Origin: Flammula alnicola
Lineage: Eukaryota; Basidiomycota; Agaricomycetes; Agaricales; Strophariaceae
Direction of reading: 5' to 3'
DNA: 64,000 bases
Assembly (NCBI GenBank): GCA_015499995.1
Contig: JADNRV010000146.1
Coordinates: 62,001 to 126,000 of the forward strand
Shown: positions 34,354-46,584 of the stretch, piece by piece
Position numbering within the stretch: position 1 is the stretch's first letter
Layout: the number at the start of each line of letters is the position of its first letter
Notes under the pieces: generated by a model
Seen by the model: only the letters and a program-made list of their open reading frames with translations
Database searches by the model: none
What the model was told of the DNA's origin: nothing
Program-made: the position numbers and the translations under genes

Positions 34354-35271
34354 ACATTCTCTTGATTTACTTTCTTTGATACAAACCTCACGAGACAATA
34401 GTTGAACATGCTACATCGGACTTCCACTCTTCTTAGTTATCTTCTTCAGGACTCCTGCTTTATTCACTACCACTCTGCATGGACCTTCATCATAATCTGT
34501 AAGCAAATAGTCGTATCGATGGACTTCCCCGGTGGATATGTGCTCTCTTCCTGCTACTGTAGACATCGCTAGAACATTGGCAATTAATCATTATATCCTC
34601 GCAATTCTACTAAGGTTCAAAGGCCACTTGTATCAAGGTATCAAGCTTCCAGCCGCGAACGCTACGTTTTACTTTGGCAATTGGGCGCCCAGAAAGCTCT
34701 GCAGGCTTTTCTCACTGACCGTGTAGAGGTGGGTATGACCAGTTATTTAAATTAGGAAATAACTACCGAATATGGAGGGCAACGCGGGAGCGAAAACCAC
34801 CTTTCACGCTGGTAAAGATCATCAGGAGGAAATTTTCTTTCAAATCGATATAGAATGATCCTATAATTTTAGGAAATGGGTGTTTACTTATGTAGTACGA
34901 GAACTAACATAAAACCCTCGCATGTATGAAGTGGCAGTAACCGCGGCAGCGGCTGGAAGCAGAGAACATGTTCCTGATGTCATGGTGATTTACCCAGAGC
35001 TACGGTTAAAAATGCGAACCCCAAATCTTGAGTCGACCGAGAAATAAAATTAAAACACGTATCTAAATAAATGTACAGTAACTATGCTGCTGATAATCGA
35101 AGACCCACATCGTAGAATACATCTTTCCAGAAAAATGTACGATAATAACTACTACCTTCAACGCCAAAAAACGTCTACTCATACAAAAATACATAATAAA
35201 GTTAAACATCCAGCCGTGTTCGAGGTCTGTATCGAAAGAAAAGCGAGTATAATAGTCATAAAATGCAAGGG
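34354..35271. other. Intergenic region between convergent genes
   Basis: About 920 bp between the stop codons of the chitin synthase gene and the membrane-protein gene. AT-rich after 34740; no gene or repeat recognised. Confidence 0.5.
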
Positions 35272-36515
35272 TCAACTAAAGCGTACAAATCCGTCGGACT
35301 GTGGGTATGTCCATGACTCTTCTCGTGGAGCTCCACTGCCGCTCGTGCTGGCGTGACCGACCTCTGTCCAGGGCGGCATTGCGGGGCTATCGTGTGCGTC
35401 CTCCAGTAAAAAAGGGCTGGACACCGATAAATGCGAGCGTCGCGAGCCCTCTGACGCCCCATCCTCCCGCACAGCTATCTCAGGGATCGTCGTTAACGGG
35501 TTCTTCCCCTTGAGGACAGCGGCAGCAGCGGGACGCGGAAACCCTTTTCTTCTCGGCGCACTGCGATTCCGCCCCACGTCCGGGGCGACGAAGCGATATC
35601 GCTTGTAATAACTGGGGCGAGATGCGGCGTATCCGTTGGTCGACGCGTCGGACATCTCGGGTGGGGGAAGGTCGCGCGACGTGTACTCCTCTTCTTCGCG
35701 TAGGCGTTGGCGGCGGCGCCAGTACCAATAGATACCGCCGATAACGAGAAGCCCGAAAATGGTGCAGACGAGGCCGAGTGCGATTGAGAGACCAGTCTTG
35801 GCCGTGTGTGGGTGGGAGGCGGTCGCGGAGCCTGCGGTGGGTGAGGATATAACGGAACTTGACGTGGAAGTCATCGATAACGTGGAGGATGAGGTTAACG
35901 TAGATGAACTCGGGTCTTCGAAAACGGTGTACCTGGTGTAGAGAAAGGTTATACGGGTGAAACATGGGCAAAAAAGGTCGGGTGACGTACTGCAAACCGT
36001 CGACAATGGCAAGATTACGACCAGCACCGATGGAGATCACTAATATATGTTGGGTGTTGTCGAGGCCGTCTCTGAACCAGACGACTTGTGATTGTGACGT
36101 CTCTGGGGCACCTTCGACGACGGGTTGACTGTGATCCCTAAGGTCGACGAGCTCCGAATTTGTACCATCGAGAGAAATGGCCGTCGTCATTCTGAATGGC
36201 CATAGCGGAGACCAGAAATATATTGCAACGCCTGGCAAGGAAAGATTCATATTAGAGATGCAGGGGTTGACAGACAATAGGATAAATATGATACGTACCT
36301 GTAAACGTGAATGTCGCTGTAGCGGCCTCGTCCGACGTAACTGTATGCTGGCCTCCTGAGTCCAGGGCATCGAATGCCGTCTGCTGCCAACTGCCTGGTG
36401 GTTCGTAGATGATCAGAGCTGTATCGCCATCGTCAACCGTAACGTTAAAGTCGGCTTTAACGGCGATGAAGAGGCAACATAGTAGCCAGACGAGAACAAG
36501 AGCTCGCAACCCCAT
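35272..36515 (-). CDS. Single-pass membrane protein, paralogue 1
   Basis: Three exons (36515-36299, 36231-35991, 35932-35272) give 372 residues. A signal peptide (MGLRALVLVWLLCCLFIAVK) leads to a beta-rich extracellular domain (FNVTVDDGDTALIIY, TFTFTG/VAIYFWSPLWPF, NTQHILVISIGAGRNLAIVD). A Ser/Thr-rich stalk follows, then one membrane span near residue 205 (GLSIALGLVCTIFGLLVIGG) with WYWRRRQR after it, and a cytoplasmic tail of about 140 residues. The layout is common among uncharacterised Agaricomycete surface proteins. Exon 2 has the same length (241 nt) and phases as in the paralogue at 57855-59210. Ligand and function are unknown. Confidence 0.82.
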
Positions 36516-37118
36516 ACTATTGACAACGGAGAACTGAGAATTCTGGATCAGTCTTCACCGACCTTCACCGTCTAGATCGCAGTCATGTCCTCGTTGGAGA
36601 AGGGTAAGCTGTTGGTTGTCGGTGTGAAGATGTGCGTGTGCCGTGGGTTGTGTTTGGCTCGCCCAGCCTTGCCCTTGGGAATTTGGTCATAATCACAATC
36701 TTCTTTCCAACCACTCTCACAATGTCAGTCTGTTGCTGCCACCCTCTGCCACCTCACACATGCAGCATGCTATAGATGCAACGCAATAACAACTCTTCTT
36801 ACAGCCGACTTTCATCTGGAAAAAAACCGAGGTGAGCTCGTTGGAACCTTATCAAGGAGCTTGGCGGGCTAGACTTGTGTTTCGGCATCACAGTTGTTAT
36901 AACGGCCCGAAGATACGTGCGGTCGTCGCTCTCCAACAAAAATTCCGGGCGAGAACACGAGCAAGAGAAGCCAGCATTTGGTATTTTTATTCCAGAAAGA
37001 ATTCTTTTGTGTCAGTCGAACATCTTATCAAAGATAGCCTGTAGAAGCAGAACGCTGACTGGTCATGGTCTAGCCTTGACAAATATAATCGTCCAATAGA
37101 CGGCGTCGTTGCAACACA
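36516..37118. other. Divergent intergenic region
   Basis: About 600 bp between the membrane-protein start and the F-box start; presumably contains both promoters. No gene is supported. Confidence 0.5.
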
Positions 37119-38729
37119 ATGTCTGCAGGAGCCAATGATTTTCCACACCTCCGTCGCACCAATGCAGTTCCTTCGCCTTCTGAAAGGAATGTGCTGCGAG
37201 GCTTGATATCCGACATCGATGACGAGATTTCGAATGTAGACTTGAGCATCCTGGAGCTACAACAAAAGTTGGACGGAGTCAGAACTCAACGCGCAGGGCT
37301 TCAAGAGCTGCGCAAAACCTGCGCCGGTATCGTTTCCCCACTACGACATCTCCCGCTTGAAATATTCGGTCAGATATTCGTCCATGCTTCTGAAGACGAC
37401 CCATCGTTTGGTCGGCGAGCTTCCCATGTTTGTCAACTCTGGCGACAAGCATCTTTAACCACGTCAGAACTATGGTCGACCATCCAGGTGGGGCATGTAA
37501 AATTCTCATCGGAGGTCTCTTTCAAAGAGTACATCCACAGCTACGTTCATCGAGCGCGGTCACGTCCCCTCTCTCTGATATATAAGGACGTCCGTGTTCC
37601 GTACGATCCCCTTGCAGTTGTTCGCGCAATTGCGAAGGATTGCCAATGGAAAAACATTTCCTTGACCTCCAAAACAATCGAGTTCTCGCCTATCGTAAGA
37701 TCCCTCGTGCTCACCTCTTGAGACACACTCCATAGCCTGACAGTCGACGGCTGGGACGATTTTTATTCAACAATTCAAGATGCGGTCGATGAGGAAGAAG
37801 CGGAGGCGAGAAATCTACACCTCATAGCGGTCTCCAGCAAGCTAAGAAAATTATCGGTTTCTCTATACTACCCCATCGACTCTGGTGTACTGCGGGCGCC
37901 TTGGTCACAGCTTACCGACTTATTTATCAAGACGCCGGCAGCTTCTCAAGAAACAATCCTCGAAATTCTGCGTCAGTGCTCCAATTTAAAATCCTGTGTT
38001 TTGGACGTCAACCTGTTCCATCCAAGCGCGGCCATCAACGAAAAAGTCCATTTCCAGAACCTTCGCGCACTCCACATCTACACCGCTACTCCCGACATGA
38101 TCAGGATCACAGACGCACTAGTCACGCCTATCCTCCACGATTTGGTCATTGACGTCCACAGCAACTTCTTCGAGGTGGAAGAATCCAGCCTGAAGGAGTA
38201 CCTTATAGCTTGCGCGCCCACACTTCGAAGGCTCTGGTTGACCTGCGTCGGATCCGACGTTCAAAACTTTGTGGTCCCCGAACTATCCCTAACCGAAGAC
38301 CTCACCCTTGTTGGACTTGATGAACTGCGCGCAGATTCGGTAGCTCTCGCGGCGCTCACAGTCCACTATGGACCTAAAGTTAGCACCGGAGATGGTAGCG
38401 ACGAAGACGACGAGATTGAAGATTACTCCATCCCACTCCCGAATCTCCAGAGACTGAAGATCATCTCCAACGCAGTCTATCGACGTTACCAGGAACGCTT
38501 CCTCAGGATGGTTCAATCGCGATGGTGGCCTGAATCTGAGGAGGATGCATCCCCGCGCCCGTTCGCGAAATTGTGCTCCGCGTCTTTTCAGAATAGGAGT
38601 ATAGGCGAGAGCCTCATGGTCACGGTCGTCGATGAAGTACAGAAACTCAAAAAAGAGGGTCTGGATATTAGCGTTCTTATGGCTCGTGAAGACGATTTTA
38701 TCCCTCGTATCCAAAAATTTGCCACTTGA
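37119..38729 (+). pseudogene. F-box protein gene with an in-frame stop
   Basis: One uninterrupted frame of 537 codons except for a TGA at 37719-37721 (codon 201). N-terminal coiled coil (LISDIDDEISNVDLSILELQ), then an F-box (SPLRHLPLEIFGQIFVHASE, HVCQLWRQASLTTSELWSTI). Leucine-rich text follows on both sides of the stop (IVRSLVLTS / DTLHSLTVDGWDDF) and at the C-terminus (LKEYLIACAPTLRRLWL, ASFQNRSIGESLM). F-box proteins select substrates for SCF ubiquitin ligases. The protein alignment runs straight through the stop, so a single nonsense change is the simplest reading. A GTAAGA...CATAG intron would cover the stop but is 41 nt long and breaks the frame. A 54 nt intron with a weak GTTCTC donor (37681-37734) would keep it. 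Confidence 0.7.
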
Positions 38730-39099
38730 TGCTCGATGCGGCAGGGGGCAGAATATACTTGAAGTATACATGATTCACTTATCCTCCGAGTCGTGTCAAA
38801 GCTGCTGGTTGTACGTATACAACTGGTTGTATCATAGTACAAGTCAGTAAGTAAATATTGGATGAACGTTGAATCGGACAATGTGGCAAAGGCGGTCCAG
38901 GATTTAAATTTAAACTCCGTCGTAGTACAGTCTCGAATGGCATCGCAACTTGGTGAAACGTTTACAGTGACGAAACACTTCGCTCGCCTTGCACATCACA
39001 CTTAACTATCAAGTCGCCTTGGTGTCTAATTCGTCTGGAGCGTATTCATAGGACCCTTTCCGAACTGTCCAGCAATCCGTTTCCGCATTTTCAGTCTCA
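38730..39099. other. Intergenic region
   Basis: 370 bp after the F-box gene with no supportable gene. Confidence 0.4.
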
Positions 39100-40000
39100 C
39101 CAATGCTGTTCCGTCAATCCCAAGAAGGGAGTTTAATCCGAACATGTCGACCAAGATATCTCATCGACGGTCACAACTGGCATCGGAGACGAGCAAAAAA
39201 TACTGTCAATTGTCAGTGCGCAGCAGTCGTCAAAAATTTTGCAAACTCTGGGAGTATAGTCTTCCTTGCGACGTATCCGCTCGAAACCCATCGACGCGTC
39301 TTCGGCCTGCGCGCATCCTTAGGTCTACCAACTCCGAAGACAAGGCTGATAAGTCTACAACCTCGGAGGTATGTGTAGGCCTCATGGCGAAGAAGTTTTC
39401 CCAAGGGGTGCATTTGGTCGCTGGAGCACGCTCTTGTCTTGTTCTTGTCCCCATTCCAATGGAAAGCTATTGATGTGACCCTCGACCACCTGCATATCAT
39501 TTACTTCTTCTCGCCCGCAATGATCTCCCGTATGGACACCTCCTGGGACACTCTCTAGACTCTGGCATTGAACAATACTGGATATCCCTGCCCTGGAATT
39601 TATTTCACTTTCTTGATTTTCCGTTTGGAAACGTTCCAGCTGCAATTATCCTCTCGCTTGACGAAACTATCTGGCACCCTTCCCTGCCCAACCAATTTAA
39701 TTTAGATCCGTATCTTTTGGTCCCTAAAGGCTAATTACATCGGATTCCAGATCTAGATTATGGATCCGGCGTTCTCTCGTTTTCAAATGATGACGTTGAA
39801 TGCCAAATCCGGTTAGGAAACGGATCCGCATGGCTACACATCCAGGACATTCTAGGCGCCCGCGAAACACCCATTTTTAAGACCTGGCGTCGCCGCGCTA
39901 TTTTTAATTTGGGGGGGTTAATGAGTCCCCGAAAATATCTCATGGCTTGCGCACCATCACTCCGAAAACTTTGGCGGTGCGGAGTCGGCTGATATGAAAA
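39100..40000 (+). pseudogene. Decayed F-box/LRR remnant
   Basis: Only the 3' part is clear: around 39926-39993 the frame reads PRKYLMACAPSLRKLWRCGV. This parallels KEYLIACAPTLRRLWLTCVG of the gene at 37.1 kb and is followed at once by a stop. Upstream, fragments such as VTLDHLHIIYFFSPAMIS (about 39474-39530) suggest a related leucine-rich protein interrupted by many stops and shifts. No intact frame remains. Confidence 0.4.
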
Positions 40001-41428
40001 AGCACCCGCCCCATCTACGGTTAATTCAAGAGCAGTGACTTAACCTCCTTGGGATGGCTTTGGTCTGGATCCATGTAAACGCATAAACTACGATGGACCT
40101 TGCTATCCACGATTCGAAAGACCATGCATCTACTCCAGTAGCACAAGGTTCTCAAAGTTATCTGCGCACTGCATCCAGACTAACAAGTCGGACGAAGTTG
40201 AATTCGTTTCTGATGGATGAAACTTCCCAGGAAAGGCCTGTCTACTAGCATTCTAATACCGAATTGACATTGGTCATATGTCTTTCGTCGTCGCCGGTTT
40301 AATTCTCAGTCACTGTGTAGCAATGCATACTCTCATATTTCTTCAAGAATCAAGACTGTCCAACAAACCTTCGACTCGCGTAGGCGCCTGAACACATTCC
40401 GCAATGCAATTGGTCGTTGACATGACGTATTGTCTTCACTAAATTGGCTTTATCGCGATATTGTTTCCAGTTTATCACCGGATCTTCAGGTCTACATAAG
40501 GAACCCAATAATCTAGAGATCCTCTCTATCCATTTACATAATCGGCACTAGTCGGCACTCCGCAAACTGCTCTGCATCCAGATGAAGGGGACAAGACGCG
40601 TCATCGAAGGGAATAAACTATGTATTGTTGCTTATCAATTGTCGTTTACTTATCCTCGTAATCGGAAAGGGACCCTTTGCTGCCCTTTGTCATCTGGGCG
40701 CTCGCGACAATTTGACTGATTACCTTTGTCATATACTGTCTTATAGCGTCCGCTTTCAATGAATAGGCCCAAAATAAGATAACCGGGGGTGATTGCACGC
40801 CTGGCTGGGCAGTTGAGTGTTCAAATAGACCGGTGATTAGGATGCCTTCCCGGATACTTGGAAGAAGTTGGGTCTAGAAAAAAATGTTTCACATCGCAAA
40901 GCACAACGGGTAACTCTATTCTAACTCTATTAACTATGAACGAATGTGACCGTCCCAGATATCTCGATACACATTCATGCAGAAGAAAAACTTCGATGTA
41001 AAAGAAAACACGACAACAGGGATTGGATCTTGGGCGATCATTAAACGGGTGGGCACAACAAGACGGCGATAGCGACTCTAAAAAGATGCAGCAAAATAAA
41101 TCTAGATGAATGAGTACATAAAATAGACGATGGTGGCGCAATATTGCGGATTACAAATTGATACAGTAAAATGAGGGGATTCGTGAAGACATGAAAAAAA
41201 TCGTGAGATATGTAGTTGCAGGGAGAAACGGTAATGCGAAAGGACGTTAGACGGATAAATCCAAGGGGTGTGATTAATGGTAGGATCTAAGATGCCATGA
41301 GGTTACGACGGAGGCGCGTAGAACGTTCTGAGTGGCTAAAGTCGGCGATGGGTGTTGTTCCATAGAAGAAAAATGACATGGAAAGTGGATGTGGGCGACG
41401 GGACGGCGGAAGATGGCCGGTCAAGAGA
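40001..41428. other. Gene-free stretch
   Basis: About 1.4 kb with only short frames in all phases. No repeat, RNA gene or coding sequence could be supported. Confidence 0.5.
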
Positions 41429-42394
41429 TTAGTCGCTCCAGCTGATAGTAATAGGGCCAGTGTCATAAAACTTGATGGAAGTTGGGATGGCCTGAAGAGT
41501 TTAAAAAAAATGAAATCCAATCCGTTTGTCAAGAAATAAGAGACCTACGGAATGTTGGGTTGGCGTGGCTTCACCCCCGTCGGACGCGACATCAGTCACC
41601 GGAGTGCTTGCAGAAGACTCCTCGATGTTTTGGCCCTTCGTATTCGCTGATGATGGGAGACCCGTCGGGTGGGGGGCCCTGTCCCTCGTTCTTCCTCTAG
41701 CCCTTGTATCCATGTAACCAACTAGTCGCAAGTTCAATATTGGTGTAGGTTTAGGCTGCACTGAAGTCGGCGATTGTGATCGCGTGCCATGGGATGGACC
41801 AACCTGAGGACCCAACGAGGGAGAACGAGAACGACTGGGAGGAGCATGACCATACGGGTTGCCATACGAAGGGTAAGGCTGCCTTTTCCATTGGCGAGCA
41901 TTGTGAGGATTCGAATAGACATCGAATGACATGGGGTTTTGGTGGTACCTTTGCCCATATTGCTCATCCTCAGACGCAGAGACCGACCTGGAATTTGAAT
42001 GTTGAGAGTTCTCCACAGGAATTACTTGATTGTGCAAGTTAAAGGGAATTTGAGAAGCGACATTGACCATTTTTCTGACTCACAGGGTGGCTTATCAGCG
42101 ACGACGACATGTTATGTTGACAGTGACGTACCCCTCCTTTGCACGGACGATTAACCCGAGCCGCTCTTGCAGCTTCTGATGATCAACGAGGACTACGTTG
42201 GGGCTACAAATGGGAACGAAATCTCGTGATCGTAACCGAATCAAAAAACATGAGAGGTTTCGGAAAACATACTAGATAGCGGGAGGTTCAACTGTTTGTG
42301 GGATGAGGCGCGTGTTTTCATCGTATGATCCATCTATTTCGAGCTGCTCGCGACGACAGCAGCATAGTAAATTCCGCAAGATAGCGAAAGCCAT
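41429..42394 (-). CDS. LAMTOR1/Ragulator-like lipid-anchored adaptor (tentative)
   Basis: Four exons (42394-42273, 42203-42132, 42074-41549, 41491-41429) give 260 residues with consistent phases. The N-terminus MAFAILRNLLCCCRRE has a Cys triplet suited to palmitoylation, followed by DENTRLIPQTVEPP and VVLVDHQKLQERLGLIVRAK. KMVNVASQIPFNLHN comes next, then a long Ser/Pro-rich disordered stretch and a short terminal block ending KFYDTGPITISWSD. The acylated start followed by a DEXTXLL-like stretch and the helix resembles fungal proteins annotated as late endosomal/lysosomal adaptor and MTOR activator (Ragulator LAMTOR1). That call is from memory and only moderate. Without the last splice the frame would end earlier, at 41501. 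Confidence 0.6.
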
Positions 42395-45300
42395 AGCAGA
42401 ATACCGAAAAAGTTGCACACCACTTGACGCGAAAATAGGAACGATGTCGGATGATAGAAAGAGTTTCCGTTATTGTTTACCCTGTGACGCTGTCTTGTTG
42501 TGACGGTGTCATTCTGCTGACGTTTGTGTGGATGCCACCGGCCCGTAACGGTCCGAGAGTGAAGTAACGAATCCAAGCTAAATCGAATTACAGCGAATTC
42601 AAACTTGAAAAAAACAATAGCGACGCCCTATCCAAACTTCATATAACCTCAGACACTTATAGGTCAGTCTAATATACACGTATTTAATGACACTTTTCCC
42701 CCGGCGCAGCGTCTTGTCGTAGCCTACGATGTTTTCACGGGTTACACTAGTAAGAGTGGCGCAACCCATGATCACTTGCGAATCTGTCAACTGTGCATTT
42801 CATTGGTATTTATATTCCGAGTGGCTACATAACGCGAGGTCTCAAAACTCTCAGTAGAAGGCATATCGGTGGCGTTCTTGTTTAAATATCAAAGTTATGG
42901 AGTGTTTCAATGTAACCTCTCGCGATCGTTTTTTTCGAAATGAAAGTGCATTCGGCCGGTGTTGCTCCCATATTCACATCCTTCAAAGTTCATGTGGCCG
43001 CGAATCTACCTACTCTAAGGGCGTAATTTAGCCGTGGGACGAATTTGTGCCTACCATCTGTCCATCCCCAGGCACCGGTACGAGACGTATCACTCAGATT
43101 CTGGCAGGCTTAGATGGCTTGTCCGTTTTCGGGAACCTCGCCATTATTCTGCTGCAAAATTGTATGGCCTCTCGATATATACCCAATTATTCAGCTCTCC
43201 TACAATGTTAATTTTATTAATGGTGTTACCTCATCCGTGAACTGTCCTTGGTTTCATGTGTTGATGGGAATGATAATCTCCCTTGTACTTATTGCTGGAT
43301 GCGGATTGTTCCATGGTCGGCAGATGGCCCTTCAGCCGCGCGTATTCTAAGTAACAATATCGAAGAAAAATGAACTATGAATCCGCCGAATGACACGGAA
43401 ATAAGTAATAGTTGGATCATAAGATGATTTTTTATTCGGTCACCATCAAGGTTACTGACATATATTACCAACGCATAGCCATTGTAATTACCTCGTTAGG
43501 TTTGGTTTCTCTCGAGCCAATTCCTGGAATCTGGAACACAGGTATACGGATTTGCCTATCGGTTAGCATTATTTTTTGTAGGGAAGGCCGGAACGATGAT
43601 ATTTGAGTCGTTTATGATTTAGGTCGCCCAGAATTCTATTTGCTTTAAGTCCTCTATGTCACATGTGAACCAGCGCTCGTATTTCAGATTCAAGTTGTGC
43701 TATGGCGTCCTGGGCTGCATTATGGAGGATTTCGTTGTCGCTCTCTGATTTCCCCCGATGTATTATGGCACTCCGAACCCCCGGCGTCACTAGTATACAA
43801 TACTCCAGGTCGACGAACTCCACAGGCAGAACATATGTAGAAGTGTCGACGATAGCACTTAATGTGGCTTCAACCTTGGAACTTGAAGTATATATTCACC
43901 GACGGCGGCATTTTCTGTCACTGCTTCCTACTACCATCACCTCAATATTTTTAATCTCTACAATAGTGCTATAAGCGCTGGGCTTCTTTGATGTCTCCCC
44001 AACTCATGTGATTTGTGACGTTTCGCGTTCTGTCACCGGCGTTGACTGGATTCTCCCACTTGCCCAAATGCTAACTCAGCACTTAAGGATACCCACACAT
44101 TGTCAATATTGTAGCCTGTCCAAGAAAAGTCAACGTGATCCGCTGCTCTCTTGTGTTGTACATTCAGTCTTTCGGGCATTCCCGACTTGTTACTACTAGT
44201 ATGAGGATTTGTTGACAATGGCTGGACGACAACACTGACCACAACATAGTTAGCGTTTTGGTCTTCTCCGCGGGCCTCTCGCGCCTGTCAATTGTCATCG
44301 AAATATTATAGCTTCTCCGCAGGAGGACGCGTAATCATCATTATATTGAGGGTTAGTAAGGATTTTCGTTTCCCCCCATGACTCATGAGCCGAATCCAAG
44401 TTCAGTCTACCTCACAACCCTAAACCGGAATGATGTCTGATGAATCAGGTGAAGTTGCGTTCGGTTCATGCCAGTGTACCATGTGGTGCAACGGGTCGCC
44501 GCCGCACCATGTGAGCATCGAAGACATCAAGCTCATACATATTCCGGTTGTCCGTCGAGTTTAGTCACCCGAATCTTTGATCTACAACAGTTTCAAGGCC
44601 TTTATGCTGCGTTCCTGAATTCTGAATTAGCTTCTGTTGCGCTTTTATTGGGAATCCAATTGCATCCTACGGTGAGGCAATAATAATCTTTGGCATACGC
44701 AGTACTTATGAAGTACTTATGAGGTTTTTGTTCGTCCAGGGCCAAGTAGTGCTGCGTACTGTGCTTGACGTGATTCAGGTTAGGCTGCGCCGTGCCGCAT
44801 TCCCTTTCGCATCAGAAACCCCCAACCGACGCGGTGACTTACTTACATACTTCTTACGGGCAGAAGGGCTGTGCTTGGCATTTACCGGAACGAGAGCCGA
44901 CTGCCATGTCCTGCTGCGTCAGACCAATTAGCAATGTCCTACATAGACTTTTAGCTCATCAGATTCTCTCCCCATAGGATAACTAGACTTTCAGAGCGCA
45001 CCGCCTCGAGATGCTCAGTTACTCTGGTTTCCGCATCCCCATACACAGAACAAGAGGTCATGAATGGAAATAAATCCAATAAAACAGATGCGAAGACAGA
45101 GCTGAACTGGTGGATGTTTATGTTTCTCCGAGATAAATGATCATGGAATGCGCCAGAAAGGCTGATTGTCCGCAGAGGCCCTGTATGTACTTGTACAACA
45201 GAACGCCTATCTAAGTTATACAGCACCCAGAAAAGTCCTCGAAATTCGATAACTGGAACAATATCGTTAAGTTAACCTGGCTATAGAAGTGTCCAATGGG

Positions 45301-45402
45301 TAAAGAGCCGGAGGAGGGGAAGATGTACATACAAGTACTAGTCCATTCACGGTCGTCGAAAAGAAGGATACGTTAATATCCGAGTTACCAATTAACAATA
45401 CG
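42395..45402. other. Gene-poor 3 kb stretch
   Basis: Only short, mutually overlapping frames without splice logic or recognisable families. The first 150 bp hold the promoter of the minus-strand adaptor gene. I see no transposase, tandem repeat or RNA gene. Confidence 0.5.
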
Positions 45403-46584
45403 TTACTTTGGAGAATGCTTGGAGCGCGGTCTAATTTTATTTCTCTTGAGTGTGAGGGGCCGAGGTTTTCCTCGAAGCCGAGCGTACACGCCACACGCGT
45501 TGCAAAGCTGTTCACCAGTCTTGCTCCTCCGCCAGACCGATGTGTGATGGGTACGACAATGAGTGCATTCGGGACCGGCGTAGTTGGGGTCTGACTCGTC
45601 CGAGGAGCTTCCGTCATCATCGGCATCGATCAGCTCCTGAGGTCGCAGTTTATTCCGTTGCTGCAAGTAAAGACCACAAGCGTTGCACAGGGGCTTCATC
45701 GTCGACGGATCCCGCCTCCAGAGAGGAGTAGAAGTCGCACGGCAGTGAGAGCAACTCTTCCCAGATTCGGGGCGGTCCTCGCTGGTTCTGCGAGGTCCAT
45801 GCTGAGGAGAGCTTCCACCTGAAGGAGGTTGTTTCACATGGTAGTGATGTATGGGAGAAGGCGACGGTGACGGAGCCGGGGAAAGTCGATGAGGAAAGGT
45901 GAACCCGTTAAGTGGAATTGCCTGGTCATTACCAGGCGTATAGAGAGACGACGAGGACGAGTCGGACCCGGAAAGTATCATATTTCCGTAGGGATGAGAA
46001 TCGAACTGAGGAATCTCGACATTGAGCGGAGAGTTCCATGAGGATGGTCCGTCGCTGAACCTCTGATACTGGCCATTCATGGAGGCAGCAGAACTTGCCT
46101 CCACGTTCCAGTTGTTCCAATTCGAGGGTTGAATCTCCGTAGGCATGGTTCGAGGATATGAGACCTGGAAGTTTGGAGAACGCAGAAGGTGGGGCGAATC
46201 GGAAAACGGGGAGCTCGAGGCATCTTGACGGGACGATTGTAAGGAATGAATAGGTGGCTGAGTAGCACGACAGTCCAAACGCCTTTCACGAAGACGGAGG
46301 TTTGATTCCTGTTGAGCAAGCCACCGGCGTTGTTGGTCCTGAGCCAGAAGAGAATCGACACCGCTGTATGGCTGCCGCGAATCTGAAGGAATTAGAAAGA
46401 CTGCAAACTGCCTCATCATGAAGCGCTCACTGATTGCCCAATTTCCAGCACCAGTTCCTGAACCAACAGAATACATCGAAGGAGGGTAATTGCACATCGT
46501 AGGCGAGTTGCTGGGAGAAGGGGTGGTTTGGTATTTGTCTGACGACATGAAGGGGATTGGGTGTTGACGGATGTGCACTGCCAT
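45403..46584 (-). CDS. GATA-type transcription factor with two zinc fingers
   Basis: Start taken at MAVHIRQHPIPFMSSDKYQ (46584); an in-frame ATG at 46701 is possible. A 48 nt intron at 46430-46383 (GTGAGC...TTCAG) is likely but keeps the frame either way. The long Ser/Pro/Gln-rich N-terminal part is followed by finger 1 (CSHC-X18-CNAC, with TPLWRRD) and finger 2 (CTHC-X17-CNAC, with TSVWRRS). They are separated by a short acidic linker (ADDDGSSSDESDP). A basic tail (TLKRNKIRPRSKH) ends the protein 16 residues after finger 2. It should bind GATA sites in the nucleus. Two fingers recall siderophore repressors, but the cysteine-rich linker of that group is missing. Confidence 0.85.
   Translation of the reverse strand: MAVHIRQHPIPFMSSDKYQTTPSPSNSPTMCNYPPSMYSVGSGTGAGNWAISERFMMRQFAVFLIPSDSRQPYSGVDSLLAQDQQRRWLAQQESNLRLRERRLDCRATQPPIHSLQSSRQDASSSPFSDSPHLLRSPNFQVSYPRTMPTEIQPSNWNNWNVEASSAASMNGQYQRFSDGPSSWNSPLNVEIPQFDSHPYGNMILSGSDSSSSSLYTPGNDQAIPLNGFTFPHRLSPAPSPSPSPIHHYHVKQPPSGGSSPQHGPRRTSEDRPESGKSCSHCRATSTPLWRRDPSTMKPLCNACGLYLQQRNKLRPQELIDADDDGSSSDESDPNYAGPECTHCRTHHTSVWRRSKTGEQLCNACGVYARLRGKPRPLTLKRNKIRPRSKHSPK

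Noticed and set aside
37719..37721. Selenocysteine reading of the TGA
   Set aside because: Basidiomycetes generally lack the selenocysteine machinery and no partner motif or structural reason supports it in an F-box protein.
37694..37734. Ordinary GT-AG intron removing the TGA
   Set aside because: GTAAGA...CATAG is 41 nt and would shift the frame out of the clearly continuing leucine-rich sequence.
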